A stretch of DNA of 35,782 nt from Gammaproteobacteria bacterium (GCA_027307325.1 DAHUXE010000175.1:1-35782); one strand, 5' to 3'. Positions 23,742 through 35,061 are shown, counted from the first letter of the stretch. Numbers and translations are program-made. The notes: generated by a model not told the origin, from the sequence alone.

Positions 23742-25130
23742 TCAGTCGACCGCCTTAACCGCCGCGATCAGCTCCGCTCCGGCCTTCTGCGCGTCCCCGT
23801 ACAGCATGCGGGTGTTGTCGAGATAGAAGAGCGCGTTCTCGATGCCGGAGAACCCCGCGCCCTTGCCACGCTTGATGACGATGACGTTCTTCGCCTTGTC
23901 GGCGTTCAGGATCGGCATGCCGTAGATGGGGCTCGACTTGTCGGTGCGCGCCACCGGGTTCACCACGTCGTTGGCGCCGATGATGAGCGCTACGTCCGCG
24001 GTCTCGAACTCGGCGTTGATCTCGTCGAGATCCGAGATCAGGTCGTAGGGCACTCCCGCCTCCGCCAGCAGCACGTTCATGTGGCCCGGCATGCGCCCCG
24101 CGACCGGGTGAATGGCGAAGCGGACGTTGACGCCGCGGTCGATCAGCAGCTGGCACAGCTCCCAGATCTTGTGCTGCGCCTGGGCCACGGCCATGCCGTA
24201 GCCCGGCACCACGATGACCTTGGAGGCAAACGCCATCATCACGCCGACGTCGGATGCCTCGATGGGCTTCAGGCTCCCGCTCACCGTCCCGGTCGCCTCG
24301 CCCCCCGTGTCGCCGAAGCCCGAGAACAGCACGTTGCCGAGCGAGCGGTTCATCGCCTTCGCCATCAGCTGGGTGAGGAGCGTGCCGGCCGAGCCCACCA
24401 CGGTACCGGCGATGATCATCGCCGCATTGTCGAGCACGAAGCCCTCGAGCCCGACCGCGAGCCCGGTGAGCGCGTTGTAAAGGGAGATCACCACCGGCAT
24501 GTCGGCGCCGCCGATCGGCAGCGTCATGGTGACGCCGAGCACCAGCGCCAGCACGAAGAAGCCGGTGACCACCGCGGGGCCGGCGTTGAGGTGAGCCGCC
24601 ACCATGGCGCCGAGCCCGAACGCCGCGGCGAGGATCAGGAGATTGAGGATCTGCTGACCCGTAAAGCGGATGCTGCGCGTGATGAGACCCTGGAGCTTGC
24701 CGAAGGCGATGGCGCTGCCGGCGAAGGACACCGCCCCGATGATGCCGCCGAGGACGGCGAGCGAGGCGGAGACATAGCCTTGCGCCCCGCCGCGGTAGAG
24801 CTCGACCGCCGCGATGGCCGCCGCCGCGCCGCCGCCCATGCCGTTGTAGAGCGCGATCATCTGCGGCATGTTGGTCATGGCGACGCGCTTGCCGCTCCAC
24901 CAGGCGAACACTCCGCCCACCAGCATCGCCGGCAGGATCAGCCCGTAGTTGGACATCCCGGGATAGAGGAAGGTGATGAGGGTCGCGACCGCCATCCCGG
25001 CGCCCGCCCACAGGATGCCGCTGCGTGCCGTCACCGGGGAGCTCATGCGCTTCAGGCCCATGATGAACAGCACCGCGGTGACGAAGTAGCTCGCCTGGAT
25101 CGCGAGTCCCGCCGACAGCCAGGCCGGCAT
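23742..25130 (-). CDS. pntB: NAD(P) transhydrogenase subunit beta
   Basis: A 462-residue integral membrane subunit of proton-translocating transhydrogenase, which makes NADPH from NADH at the expense of the proton gradient. The N-terminal two-thirds is the multi-TM domain II. The C-terminal domain III binds NADP(H): VVPGYGMAVAQAQHKIWEL, ADVALIIGANDVVNPVA, NVIVIKRGKGAGFSGIENAL and NTRMLYGDAQKA are near-invariant family blocks. The start ATG 25130 shares one base with the pntAB stop, so translation is coupled. Length is normal. Confidence 0.97.
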   Translation of the reverse strand: MPAWLSAGLAIQASYFVTAVLFIMGLKRMSSPVTARSGILWAGAGMAVATLITFLYPGMSNYGLILPAMLVGGVFAWWSGKRVAMTNMPQMIALYNGMGGGAAAAIAAVELYRGGAQGYVSASLAVLGGIIGAVSFAGSAIAFGKLQGLITRSIRFTGQQILNLLILAAAFGLGAMVAAHLNAGPAVVTGFFVLALVLGVTMTLPIGGADMPVVISLYNALTGLAVGLEGFVLDNAAMIIAGTVVGSAGTLLTQLMAKAMNRSLGNVLFSGFGDTGGEATGTVSGSLKPIEASDVGVMMAFASKVIVVPGYGMAVAQAQHKIWELCQLLIDRGVNVRFAIHPVAGRMPGHMNVLLAEAGVPYDLISDLDEINAEFETADVALIIGANDVVNPVARTDKSSPIYGMPILNADKAKNVIVIKRGKGAGFSGIENALFYLDNTRMLYGDAQKAGAELIAAVKAVD

Positions 25131-25435
25131 CAGTGCGTTCCTTTCTTCGCGCCGCGCTGCCCGCTCGACTTGAACATCTCGAGCATGCGCTCGGTCACGA
25201 CGTAGCCGCCGACGGCGTTGCCGGCCGCGAGCAGCACGCCGATGACGCCGATGGTCTTCTCGAGCGTAGTGACGGCGTTGCCGAGCGCGACCATCGCGCC
25301 GACCAGCACGATGCCGTGCACGAAGTTCGAGCCCGACATGAGCGGCGTGTGCAGGATCACCGGCACGCGCGAGATGACCTCGTAGCCGGTGAAGGCCGCC
25401 AGCATGAAGATATAAAGTGCCACCATTCCGGTCAT
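25130..25435 (-). CDS. pntAB: NAD(P) transhydrogenase subunit alpha, membrane part
   Basis: A 101-residue membrane protein equal to the C-terminal membrane segment of PntA, encoded separately as in Rhodospirillum rubrum and many other bacteria. About three TM helices are seen; the blocks LAAFTGYEVISRVPVILHTP and MSGSNFVHGIVLVGAM are characteristic. The C-terminus is cytoplasmic, basic and short (SSGQRGAKKGTH). It begins one base after the pntAA stop region and overlaps pntB by one base, forming a compact three-gene operon. Confidence 0.95.
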   Translation of the reverse strand: MTGMVALYIFMLAAFTGYEVISRVPVILHTPLMSGSNFVHGIVLVGAMVALGNAVTTLEKTIGVIGVLLAAGNAVGGYVVTERMLEMFKSSGQRGAKKGTH

Positions 25436-25436
25436 G

Positions 25437-26561
25437 TCAGCCCCCGAGAGCCTTGGCCGTCGGCTCGTGTTTGATCGCGCCGTCGCGCGTCAGGCACGAT
25501 TGCGCGAACACCTCGTCGTTCCAGTCGATCGCCAGCTCCCCCTTGGAGAGGGCGGGCTTGAGAAAATTGAAGAGATTGCGCGCGTACATCTCGCTCGCGT
25601 TGTAGGCGAGCTCGGCGGCGAGGTTCACCGGCCCCACGATCTTCACTCCCTGGTGCTCGAGCACCTCGCCGGCCCTGGTGAGTTCGCAGTTGCCGCCCTG
25701 CTCGGCGGCGATATCGACCACGACCGAGCCGGCGCGCATACGCTCGACCGCGGCGCGCGAGATGATCTTCGGCGCCGGCCGGCCGGGGACGGCGGCGGTG
25801 GTCACGACCGCATCCGCCACCGCGATGCGCGCATCGAGCGCTTCCTGCTGCTTCGCCTTCTCCTCGGCGGTGAGCTCGCGTGCGTAGCCGCCGGCGCCTT
25901 CCGCGCTCACCCCGGTCTCGACGAACTTCGCTCCGAGCGACTTGACCTGCTCGCGGGTGGCGCTCCTCACGTCGTAGGCCTCGACCACCGCACCCAGGCG
26001 CTTCGCGGTGGCGATCGCCTGCAGCCCCGCGACGCCGGCGCCGATCACGAGCACCTGCGACGGGCGGATGGTGCCGGCGGCGGTCGTGAGCATGGGGAGG
26101 AACTTCTGCAGGTGGCTCGCGGCGATCAGCACCGCCTTGTAGCCGGCGATCGCCGCCTGCGAGGAGAGCGCATCCATCGACTGCGCCCGCGAAATGCGCG
26201 GCACCAGCTCCATGGAGAAGGAGGTGAGGCGCCGCTCCCTGAGCGCGCGCACCTCGGCGGCACGCGCGTAGGGCTGCATGAAGCCGATCACCACGGCGCT
26301 GGCCTTCAGCTGCCCGATCTGTGCGACGGTGAGCGGCTGCACCGTGAGGAGCACGTCCGCGGCCGCGAGCACCGCCGCGGAGGAATCCGCCCACGCTACA
26401 TTCTTATAAGCGGAGTCGGGAAAGCGCGCGCGCTCGCCCGCGCCGCGCTCGAGGAGAATTCGCGCGCCTTCCTTGCCGAACTTGTCGGCAATCTCCGGAG
26501 TCAGACTGACGCGTGTTTCCCCGTGCGCGCTCTCGCGCAGCGCGCCTATCGTCGCTGGCAT
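25437..26561 (-). CDS. pntAA: NAD(P) transhydrogenase subunit alpha, NAD-binding part
   Basis: A 374-residue soluble domain I that binds NAD(H) and hydride-transfers to the NADP domain of PntB. The N-terminus (MPATIGALRESAHGETRVSL) and RALREROR-like helices resemble alanine dehydrogenase, to which it is related. The dinucleotide-binding loop is VLVIGAGVAGLQAIATAKRL, followed by AYDVRSATREQVKSLGA. The mobile-loop region lies near residues 220-240. It is the first gene of the pntAA-pntAB-pntB operon. The upstream gap to the divergent HNH gene is AT-rich at 26603-26642, but I found no convincing promoter for this direction. Confidence 0.96.
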   Translation of the reverse strand: MPATIGALRESAHGETRVSLTPEIADKFGKEGARILLERGAGERARFPDSAYKNVAWADSSAAVLAAADVLLTVQPLTVAQIGQLKASAVVIGFMQPYARAAEVRALRERRLTSFSMELVPRISRAQSMDALSSQAAIAGYKAVLIAASHLQKFLPMLTTAAGTIRPSQVLVIGAGVAGLQAIATAKRLGAVVEAYDVRSATREQVKSLGAKFVETGVSAEGAGGYARELTAEEKAKQQEALDARIAVADAVVTTAAVPGRPAPKIISRAAVERMRAGSVVVDIAAEQGGNCELTRAGEVLEHQGVKIVGPVNLAAELAYNASEMYARNLFNFLKPALSKGELAIDWNDEVFAQSCLTRDGAIKHEPTAKALGG

Positions 26562-26636
26562 TCAGTATCCCTCGCAGTGCCGTGGCTGCCCGGCCACGCG
26601 ACTTGAAAATTTCAATTTAATTAAGATGTTGCGGTG

Positions 26637-26666
26637 TTGAATTCTTGCACAAAAGTGCCGTATCTT
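26637..26666 (+). promoter_or_regulatory. Candidate promoter of the HNH gene
   Basis: TTGAAT (26637-26642) and TATCTT (26661-26666) are spaced by 18 bases. The predicted start of transcription lies at about 26673-26675, at the ATG itself, which would give a leaderless or near-leaderless mRNA. Just upstream is an AT-rich stretch with TGAAA-A-TTTCA (26603-26613), a small inverted repeat that could bind a regulator. Confidence 0.35.
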
Positions 26667-26674
26667 ACAGCGTT

Positions 26675-27349
26675 ATGCCCGGGATCGACCTCGATCGTGC
26701 TGACCACGGCCTCCTCGACGACCTCGCGGTGATCGCCACACACGCGCCGCGCGGGCTATCGCAGCTCGTGCTGCGCACGGACGTGGCCGGGATGCCGCTC
26801 GAGTGGATCGATTACAAGGAAGCCGCGCGACTTTACACCCAGAGCCAAGTCGCATACACGTGCGGCTCGCTGCTCTATGAGCTGTACGGCGGCACCAATG
26901 CGCGCACCGGGCGCCGCACCGTGCTCGAGGTGAACTCGATCGTCGCCACGGTGGGCCACACCGGTAATCCCGGCAACACGCGCCACGACTACATCCCGCC
27001 GCTCAACAACCAGACCCTGTTCCGGCGCGATGCGTACCTGTGCATGTACTGCGGGCTGCGCTTCCCCTCGCGCGAGCTGTCGCGCGATCACATCCGCCCC
27101 TTCAGCCAGGGGGGCACGGACATCTGGACCAACGTCGTGGCTTCCTGCCGCCGCTGCAACAACCAGAAGGCCTCGCGCACTCCCGAGCAGGCGCGCATGC
27201 AGCTGATCGCGGTGCCGTTCACGCCTACCTACGCGGAGTACATTTTCCTCAAAGGGCGGCGCGTGCTGGCCGACCAGATGGAGTACCTGGTGGCGCACTT
27301 CCCGCGCACCAGCCCGCTGCACGACCGTATCCGCACCTATTTGAGCTAG
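26675..27349 (+). CDS. HNH endonuclease family protein
   Basis: A 224-residue protein. The N-terminal half (about 28-105) has LVLRTDVAGMPLEWIDYKEAARLY, seen at the start of a chromosomal HNH family of Gammaproteobacteria. The HNH domain (about 110-170) shows CMYCG, the catalytic-type LSRDHIRPFSQGGTDIWTN, and CRRCNNQKASRTPEQA; four cysteines form a zinc-ribbon frame. It probably binds Zn and nicks or cuts nucleic acid, but the biological substrate is unknown and there is no adjacent methylase or phage gene. ATG 26675 is chosen; the first 28 residues look poorly conserved, so ATG 26792 is a possible but less likely start. Repeat copy B begins right after the stop. Confidence 0.87.
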   Translation: MPGIDLDRADHGLLDDLAVIATHAPRGLSQLVLRTDVAGMPLEWIDYKEAARLYTQSQVAYTCGSLLYELYGGTNARTGRRTVLEVNSIVATVGHTGNPGNTRHDYIPPLNNQTLFRRDAYLCMYCGLRFPSRELSRDHIRPFSQGGTDIWTNVVASCRRCNNQKASRTPEQARMQLIAVPFTPTYAEYIFLKGRRVLADQMEYLVAHFPRTSPLHDRIRTYLS

Positions 27350-27352
27350 TTA

Positions 27353-27444
27353 ATTGGGCAAAAGTCGCCTGCGGCGCTTTTGCCGGACATCAGCTTTGTT
27401 GCCGGCGGCAACAGGAGCGACTTTTGCCGCCTGCGCATCAGGGA
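27353..27444 (+). repeat. Two-hairpin intergenic element, copy B
   Basis: Related to copies A and C. Hairpin 1 (27358-27383) is nearly identical to that of copy A, with a TGC loop in place of TTC. Hairpin 2 (27404-27431) pairs GGCGGCAA with TTGCCGCC and AG with CT, with one mismatch, around a GAGCGA loop. In this copy the 5' arm GGCAAAAGTCGC (27357-27368) is also an exact reverse complement of GCGACTTTTGCC (27417-27428), so two exclusive folds are possible. It lies directly after the HNH stop. The 85 bases from here to the exonuclease start hold no clear signal. Confidence 0.85.
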
Positions 27445-27529
27445 TGCGGTTTTGGCGGGTACGTCCGTGTGACCGGGAGACGGTCAGGGCGCGTGACGGT
27501 CTGGGGCGCCGCCTGCTAAGGTCCGCGGC

Positions 27530-28426
27530 GTGATCTTCCTCGTCGACGCCTCGGTCTACGTCTTCCGCGCCTACCACTCGATGCTGCCGGATATGCGCGA
27601 TGCGGACGGCAATCCGACGCACGCGGTGTTCGGCTTCGCACGGTTCCTCGGCGATCTCATCGAGCGCGTGCGCCCCGCCTACATGGCGGTGGCCTTCGAC
27701 CAGCGTGGCCAGCACTCCTACCGGCGCGGCATCTACCCCTCGTACAAGGCCAACCGCGAGCCGGCCCCGGCGGCGCTGACGCAGCAGTTCGGGCGCTGCC
27801 GCGAGCTGTGCCGGCATCTGGGTATCGCGGAGTTCGTATACCCGGAGTACGAGGCCGACGACATCATCGGCACGCTCGCGGGAGTGATGCGCGCGGCCGG
27901 CGTGCGCGCCGCCTTCATCACGCGCGACAAGGATCTCGCGCAGCTGATGCGCGACGGCGACCTGTTCTGGGACTTCGGCGCCCGCGGACAGTTCGGCTAT
28001 CACGACATCGAGCGCCATTTCGGCGTGCAACCCGAGCGCTTCGCCGATTACCTGGCGCTCGCCGGGGACGAGTCCGACAACATCCCGGGCGTGCCGGGCG
28101 TCGGACACCGCACCGCCGCCTCGCTCATGAAGGCGTTCGCCTCGCTCGATGACCTCTACGACGATCTCGAGCGTGTCGCCCGCCTCAAGATCCGCGGGTC
28201 GGGCACGCTCGGCGCACGTCTCGCCGCGCATCGCGATGCGGTGTATCTCGCCCAGCGGCTCACGCGCATCGCCTGCGACCTGCCGCTCGGCGTCGGCGCC
28301 GCCGGGCTCGTGCGCCGCGCTCCGGACCTTGCGGCGCTGTCGCGCCTCTACGACCGGCTCGGCTTCGGTCCGTTCCTGCGTAAGCAGGGGACGCGCCTGG
28401 CGCAGCTGCCCGCGGCGTACGCCTGA
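27530..28426 (+). CDS. Stand-alone 5'-3' exonuclease (PolA exo-domain family)
   Basis: A 298-residue protein equal to the 5' nuclease domain of DNA polymerase I without the polymerase. Metal-binding acidic motifs are present: FLVDASVYVFRAYH, VAFDQRGQHSYRRGIYPSYK, EYEADDIIGTLAG and ITRDKDLAQLM, and the helix-3-turn-helix DNA-binding motif reads ESDNIPGVPGVGHRTAASL. It likely processes flaps or RNA primers and resembles ExoIX/Xni or free-standing FEN-like nucleases. Start is GTG 27530, which gives the family N-terminus (M)IFLVDAS. It follows the HNH gene and repeat copy B; a functional link between the two nucleases is not evident. Confidence 0.92.
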   Translation: MIFLVDASVYVFRAYHSMLPDMRDADGNPTHAVFGFARFLGDLIERVRPAYMAVAFDQRGQHSYRRGIYPSYKANREPAPAALTQQFGRCRELCRHLGIAEFVYPEYEADDIIGTLAGVMRAAGVRAAFITRDKDLAQLMRDGDLFWDFGARGQFGYHDIERHFGVQPERFADYLALAGDESDNIPGVPGVGHRTAASLMKAFASLDDLYDDLERVARLKIRGSGTLGARLAAHRDAVYLAQRLTRIACDLPLGVGAAGLVRRAPDLAALSRLYDRLGFGPFLRKQGTRLAQLPAAYA

Positions 28427-28455
28427 AGCGCACGCTTGCTGCGCGCCATGACGCC

Positions 28456-29343
28456 ATGGAGTCCTGGCCAGCGGTCGCGGCGGAGCTGACGCTTCTCACC
28501 GGCACGAGCTTCGGACCCGAGCCCGAGCGGCGCGTCGCCGGCGGCAGCATCAACCGCTGCTACCGCTGGCCGACGGAATCGGGCCCGGCGTTCGTCAAGG
28601 TGGCGGCAAGCGCCGCCGCGCCGATGCTCGAGGCCGAGGCCGCCGGAATCGCCGAGCTCGCGCGCGCCCGCGCGGTGCGCGTGCCGCGCGTACTGGCGTG
28701 CTCCCGCGCCGGGGCGTCGGCCTTTCTCGCGCTCGAGTGGCTCGAGGCCGGCGCCGCCACCGAGGCGAGCGCCGAGCGCTTAGGCCGGCAACTCGCCGCG
28801 CAGCACGCCGTCACCGCGCCGCAGCACGGCTGGTGGCGCGACAACACCATCGGCAGCACGCCGCAGGCGAACGGTGCCATGGACTCGTGGCCGGAGTTCT
28901 TCCGCGAGCGGCGCCTGCGCCCGCAGCTTCGGCTCGCCGTGGCGAACGGCTTCGGCGCGCTGCTGGAAACGCCCGGCGAGCGGCTGCTCGAGGGGGTTGG
29001 AGCGCTCCTTGAGACGCATCGCCCGCAGCCCTCGCTCCTGCACGGGGATCTGTGGGGCGGCAACTGGCTCGCGACGCCCGACGGCGAGCCGGCGATCTTC
29101 GATCCGGCGGTGTACTACGGGGACCGCGAGACGGATGTCGCGATGACCGCGCTCTTCGGGGGTTTCGGTCCGCGCTTCTACCGGGCCTACGCTGCGGCGG
29201 CCCCGCTGCCGCCCGGGGCGGAGCTGCGGCGCGAGCTCTATAACCTCTATCACGTGTTGAACCACGCCAACCTCTTCGCCGGCGGCTACGCCGCGAGTGC
29301 GCGCCGCGTGATCGAGCGGCTGCTCGCGGAGCTACGCGGTTAG
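28456..29343 (+). CDS. Fructosamine kinase family protein
   Basis: A 295-residue kinase of the aminoglycoside phosphotransferase-like fold. VAGGSINRCYRW is the N-lobe start, FVKVAA holds the ATP-binding Lys, and LLHGDLWGGNW and AIFDPAVYYGDRETDVAMTALFG are the catalytic and metal-binding loops diagnostic of fructosamine-3-kinase relatives. NTIGSTPQ and FFRERRLRPQL are further family blocks. These enzymes phosphorylate ketoamines on glycated proteins or small molecules so they break down (deglycation). Length is normal. It starts 29 bases after the exonuclease gene and may share its transcript. Confidence 0.93.
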   Translation: MESWPAVAAELTLLTGTSFGPEPERRVAGGSINRCYRWPTESGPAFVKVAASAAAPMLEAEAAGIAELARARAVRVPRVLACSRAGASAFLALEWLEAGAATEASAERLGRQLAAQHAVTAPQHGWWRDNTIGSTPQANGAMDSWPEFFRERRLRPQLRLAVANGFGALLETPGERLLEGVGALLETHRPQPSLLHGDLWGGNWLATPDGEPAIFDPAVYYGDRETDVAMTALFGGFGPRFYRAYAAAAPLPPGAELRRELYNLYHVLNHANLFAGGYAASARRVIERLLAELRG

Positions 29344-29401
29344 AGGCTATGCTGCGCACCCGGCCCCGTGCCGGCGCAATTCACTGTCCTGAGGGGTGAG
29401 T

Positions 29402-31584
<2,183 letters not shown>

Positions 31585-31588
<4 letters not shown>

Positions 31589-33759
31589 GCCCCGAGCTCC
31601 GTGCCCGCGGTCGCGTCGAGTCCTAGCACGACGAGCTGCTGCTCGAGCCGTTCGCGGAGGTTGCGCGGCCGATCGAGCGCCATGCGCTTGAGCGCGGCCG
31701 CGTGCCGCGGCCCGGGGCTTGCGCCGATCGCGGCCGCCGCTGCGGTGGCGAGCAGGGCGCGGGTCGAGCCGGCGCGCGCATCGAGGTAGCGAAGCGCGCG
31801 CACCAGCGCGGTCTCTTCGGCTGTGAGGTCGGTGCCGAAGGGATACTCGCTGAAGAATCCCCTGCGGCGATGCTCGGCGAAGGTGCGCGCCAGGTGCTGC
31901 GGCGTGTTGTCGCGGCAGGCGTCCGGGATACGGTAGTCGGCGCGGATCTTGCCGGCGCGCACGGCCTGCGCCAGCAGCCCTTCCTGGAAGCGCGAGTCGG
32001 CGACGTTGAGCAGCGCCATGATGATCTCCTCGTCGGTGCGGCCGCGCAGGTCGGCGGCGCCGTATTCGGTGACCACGATGTCGCGCAGGTGCCGCGGGAT
32101 AGTCTCGTGGCCGTAGCTCCAGAGGACGTTCGAGGTGCTGCGGCCGTGCTCGCTGCGTGTGGCGCGCAGGCACAGGATCGAGCGCGCCCCGGGCAGCGCG
32201 TGCGCCATGGCGACGAAGTTGTACTGGCCGCCGACGCCGCTCACCACCCGCCCGCTCTCGAGGGCGTCGGAGACGGCAGCCCCGAGCAACGTCACCATCA
32301 TGGTGCTGTTGATGAAGCGCGCGCCACGGCGCTGCAGGGTGCGCAGCTCCTGGTCCGCGCCATAGAGCTGGTTGATGTAGCCGACCCCGCGCATGCCGAA
32401 GCGGCCGCGGGTGCTTTCGGGCAGGTCGCGCAGCGCCGCGTAGAACCCGCGGGGACCGACGAAGAATCCGGCGTGCAGCACCTGGCCGTTGCGCAGCTCG
32501 CGCCCCAGGCACTCGCCGAGGCGCGCGCGGCTCGCGGGGTCGCCGAGGTCCGCCTCGATCCAGCCGCCGCCGCGGCCACGGACGCGCCCCGCGTCAAACT
32601 CGACGTCGGCACGGAACACGCCGTGGTGCTGCAGCTCGGCGAACTCGGCGGCGCTCAGGCGCGGCCCCATGCCGGCCTCGGCCAGCAGCCCGAGGATGCC
32701 TTCGTCGAAGCGCTCGCCGATCCGGCCGGCAGCGAGCAGCCGCTCGAGCGCCAGACAGTCATACACCGGGCGGCGCAGGACTCCCGCGTGATACAGCTCG
32801 AGCAGCTGTGCGACGAACATCTCCGTGGCGGCGTACAGGCCGCTCACGAACGGCTCCGTGCCCCCAACCGCTGCGCGCAGCGGCGCCGCCGTGCCGTGCG
32901 GATCGAGCGCCTCGAGCGCGGCGCGCCAGGAGGCGTTCTGCTGATGGCGCAGCAGCAGCGCATAGATCGTCGCCTCGGCCAGCTCGCCGATGCCCACCTG
33001 CAGCGTGCCGCCATCGCACACCAGGCTGCTGGCATGCATGCCGATGGCGTGGTGGGCGATGCTGAGCGGCGGGTTCGGCGGGCAGAACAGGTCGTAGTCG
33101 TAGCGCGGATCATCCACCAGGAAGTCGAAACGCCGCGGGTCCACCTGCGCGTGGCCGGTCATGAAGGGCATCTGCGCGTGGGTCTCGCCTACCAGCACGA
33201 TGTCGCGACCGGCCTGGCGCTCCGCGTCGATGAGCGGCAGCAGGTCGGCGGTGACGTCGGCATTGGACCCGAGGCTGAGCAGCATCTCGCCGTCCTGTGC
33301 ACGCCGCGCCACGAGCTGGGCGATCACGTTGACGCCGCGCGCCAGGCAGTCGCGCGCCACGTGGGTGTAGTTCGAGCACAGGTAATCACGCTGCGCCTGA
33401 GTTGAGCCGAGGAACTGTCCGAGTGTCAGGAAGAACTCGCTGACGCGCACATTGGCGGGCAGCGCGTCATGCAGCAGCGCACGCGCGTATTCGGGCTCGA
33501 CGTAGTTGCCGAACACGCGCGCGACCAGCGGCGTCGTCAGGCGCGCCTCCAGCGCCGAGCGGGCGCCCGGCTTCAGCAGCGACAGCGCCGTCAGGATGGT
33601 GAGGTCGATGCCCGGATCGCGCAGCGCGCGGCGGTAGAACTCGTTGACGAGCGGATTGGGCTTGCCGATGCCGAGCGGCAGCGCCAGCACGATGCGCGAT
33701 CCCACCCGCCGCAGCACCGCGTCGACGCAGTGTCCGACGTCGTTGAATATTTCAGGCAT
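31585..33759 (-). CDS. Acetyl-CoA hydrolase/transferase family protein
   Basis: A 724-residue long-form member of the acetyl-CoA hydrolase/CoA-transferase family. The N-terminal half carries [20 protein letters not shown], with later blocks [20 protein letters not shown]. The C-terminal AcCoA-hydrolase domain shows [20 protein letters not shown] and [18 protein letters not shown], where the Glu in TEYG is expected to form the CoA thioester. Start ATG 33759 ([16 protein letters not shown]) is preferred to in-frame starts up to 33861, which add unlike residues and run into the divergent cupin gene. It would move CoA between acetyl-CoA and another acid or release acetate, opposite in direction to the neighbouring acs. 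Confidence 0.9.
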
Positions 33760-33830
33760 GCGAGTTGTGGCATGCTCCCCGATGACGACGCGGCGCGTCA
33801 ACCGCGCGCCGCGCACCCAAGGAGCGCGAC

Positions 33831-34307
33831 ATGGCATCGCAGAGGCAGGCCATCGAGGCACGCAGCGTCACGGCGCAGAGCCGCTCGAGTTATCCGGAGC
33901 CCTACCGCTCGCGCGTGCTGCCGCGCGAGAAGCGCCGCCTGGGCGATGCTTTCGGGCTGACGCGCGTCGGCATCAACCAGACGACGCTGCCGCCGGGCAA
34001 GGAGTCGTCGATGCGCCACTGGCACACGCGCGAGGACGAGTTCGTGTACGTCCTCGAGGGGGAGGTGGTGCTGCGCACCGGCGCCGGCGAGCAGCTGCTC
34101 ACCGCCGGCATGTGCGCCGGGTTTCCTGCCGGCGTCGAGGACGGGCACCAGCTCATCAACCGCAGCGGCCGCCCGGCGGTCTACCTCGAGGTGAGCAACC
34201 GCGATCCGGAGGACGAAGGGCGCTACTCCGAGCCCGACGTGGACCTGGTGTGGAACGCGCCGCACGCCCGCGGCAGGATGAGCCGCCGCGACGGCAGGCC
34301 GTACTGA
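33831..34307 (+). CDS. Cupin-domain protein
   Basis: A 158-residue single-domain cupin. Motif 1 is HWHTREDEFVYVLEGEVVL, giving ligands His63, His65 and Glu70; motif 2 is FPAGVEDGHQLIN, giving His106. Together they make a standard metal site. No signal peptide. Substrate and reaction cannot be told: small cupins include isomerases, dioxygenases and binding proteins. Start ATG 33831 has an AAGGAGCG ribosome site. It is divergent from the CoA-transferase gene over a 71-base gap without a clear promoter, and repeat copy C starts five bases after the stop. Confidence 0.9.
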   Translation: MASQRQAIEARSVTAQSRSSYPEPYRSRVLPREKRRLGDAFGLTRVGINQTTLPPGKESSMRHWHTREDEFVYVLEGEVVLRTGAGEQLLTAGMCAGFPAGVEDGHQLINRSGRPAVYLEVSNRDPEDEGRYSEPDVDLVWNAPHARGRMSRRDGRPY

Positions 34308-34311
34308 TCTA

Positions 34312-34402
34312 TAGGCCAAAATCGTCTGCGACGATTTCGGCGGACATTAACTTCGATTGTCGCCGGCGAAAGGCGTGACTTTCGCCGGCTGCGCAGCAGG
34401 GA
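34312..34402 (+). repeat. Two-hairpin intergenic element, copy C
   Basis: The most diverged copy. Hairpin 1 (34316-34340) pairs CCAAAATCGTC with GACGATTTCGG around TGC, with one mismatch. Compared with copies A and B several pairs differ on both sides, keeping the stem. Hairpin 2 (34362-34389) is a perfect 11-bp stem, GCCGGCGAAAG with CTTTCGCCGGC, around GCGTGA. A third small stem, CAGG/CCTG with AGC/GCT, follows. It lies between the cupin gene and the convergent YceI gene. Confidence 0.82.
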
Positions 34403-34440
34403 GCGCTCCTGCGGACAGTGCCAGCGCCCGAGGCGAGGCT

Positions 34441-35061
34441 CTAGCGCGATGTGCGCCTCAGGCGCAGTGCGAACGACACCGTGACCTCGTTCCCGGCCTG
34501 GTCGGTGGCTTTCCAGTCACCCTGGCCGACGCCGAAGTCGAGGCGGCGCACCAGCGTCTTGCCCGTCATGAAGGCGACCGCGGCGCCGCCTTCGGTGGCC
34601 TCACGGAAGGTGAAGGGCACTTTTGTCTCGCGAGTCACGCCGCGGATGGTGAGCGCGCCCTCGGCCTCGTAGCCGGCCGCGGTCTTCACGATGCGCGTGG
34701 CGAGAAAGTGCGCCTGGGGGAATTTCGCCACGGCGAACAAGTCATCTCCGCGCAGGACGTCGTCGCGATCCACGTCGCCGGTATCGAGCGCGGCGACCTC
34801 CACCGTGACCTCGAGCCGCCCGCCGGCCGGCTCCGGGCCCGGACAATCGAGCGTCACCGTGAAGCGCGGGAAACGCCCGGTGTTCTTCGCGCCCGCCTGC
34901 AGGAACGTGAACTCGAGCGAGCTCTTCGCCGGGTCGAGCGTGTAGTGCGCGGCCGCCGGGGCGGCGGCAGCCGCCGGCGCAGCAGCGGCGCACGCCCACC
35001 CGGGAGCGCCGGCGGCGAGCAGCGTAGCGGCGAGTATCGGCGAGAGCATGGCGTAGCGCAT
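34441..35061 (-). CDS. YceI family periplasmic protein
   Basis: A 206-residue protein with a signal peptide (MRYAMLSPILAATLLAAGAP...ACA) and an Ala-rich linker, then the YceI lipocalin-like barrel from AHYTLDPAKSSLEFTFLQAG to VTVSFALRLRRTSR. Family blocks DLFAVAKFPQAHFLATRIV and GALTIRGVTRETKVPFTF are clear. YceI proteins bind polyprenoid-like lipids or quinones in the periplasm. It starts 30 bases after the cytochrome b561 stop on the same strand, the usual pairing, so the two probably form an operon and may work together in quinone redox chemistry (inference). Confidence 0.94.
   Translation of the reverse strand: MRYAMLSPILAATLLAAGAPGWACAAAAPAAAAAPAAAHYTLDPAKSSLEFTFLQAGAKNTGRFPRFTVTLDCPGPEPAGGRLEVTVEVAALDTGDVDRDDVLRGDDLFAVAKFPQAHFLATRIVKTAAGYEAEGALTIRGVTRETKVPFTFREATEGGAAVAFMTGKTLVRRLDFGVGQGDWKATDQAGNEVTVSFALRLRRTSR

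Noticed and set aside
33760-33861. Longer start for the CoA-transferase gene.
   Set aside because: It adds 34 residues unlike the family and overlaps the well-supported start of the divergent cupin gene.
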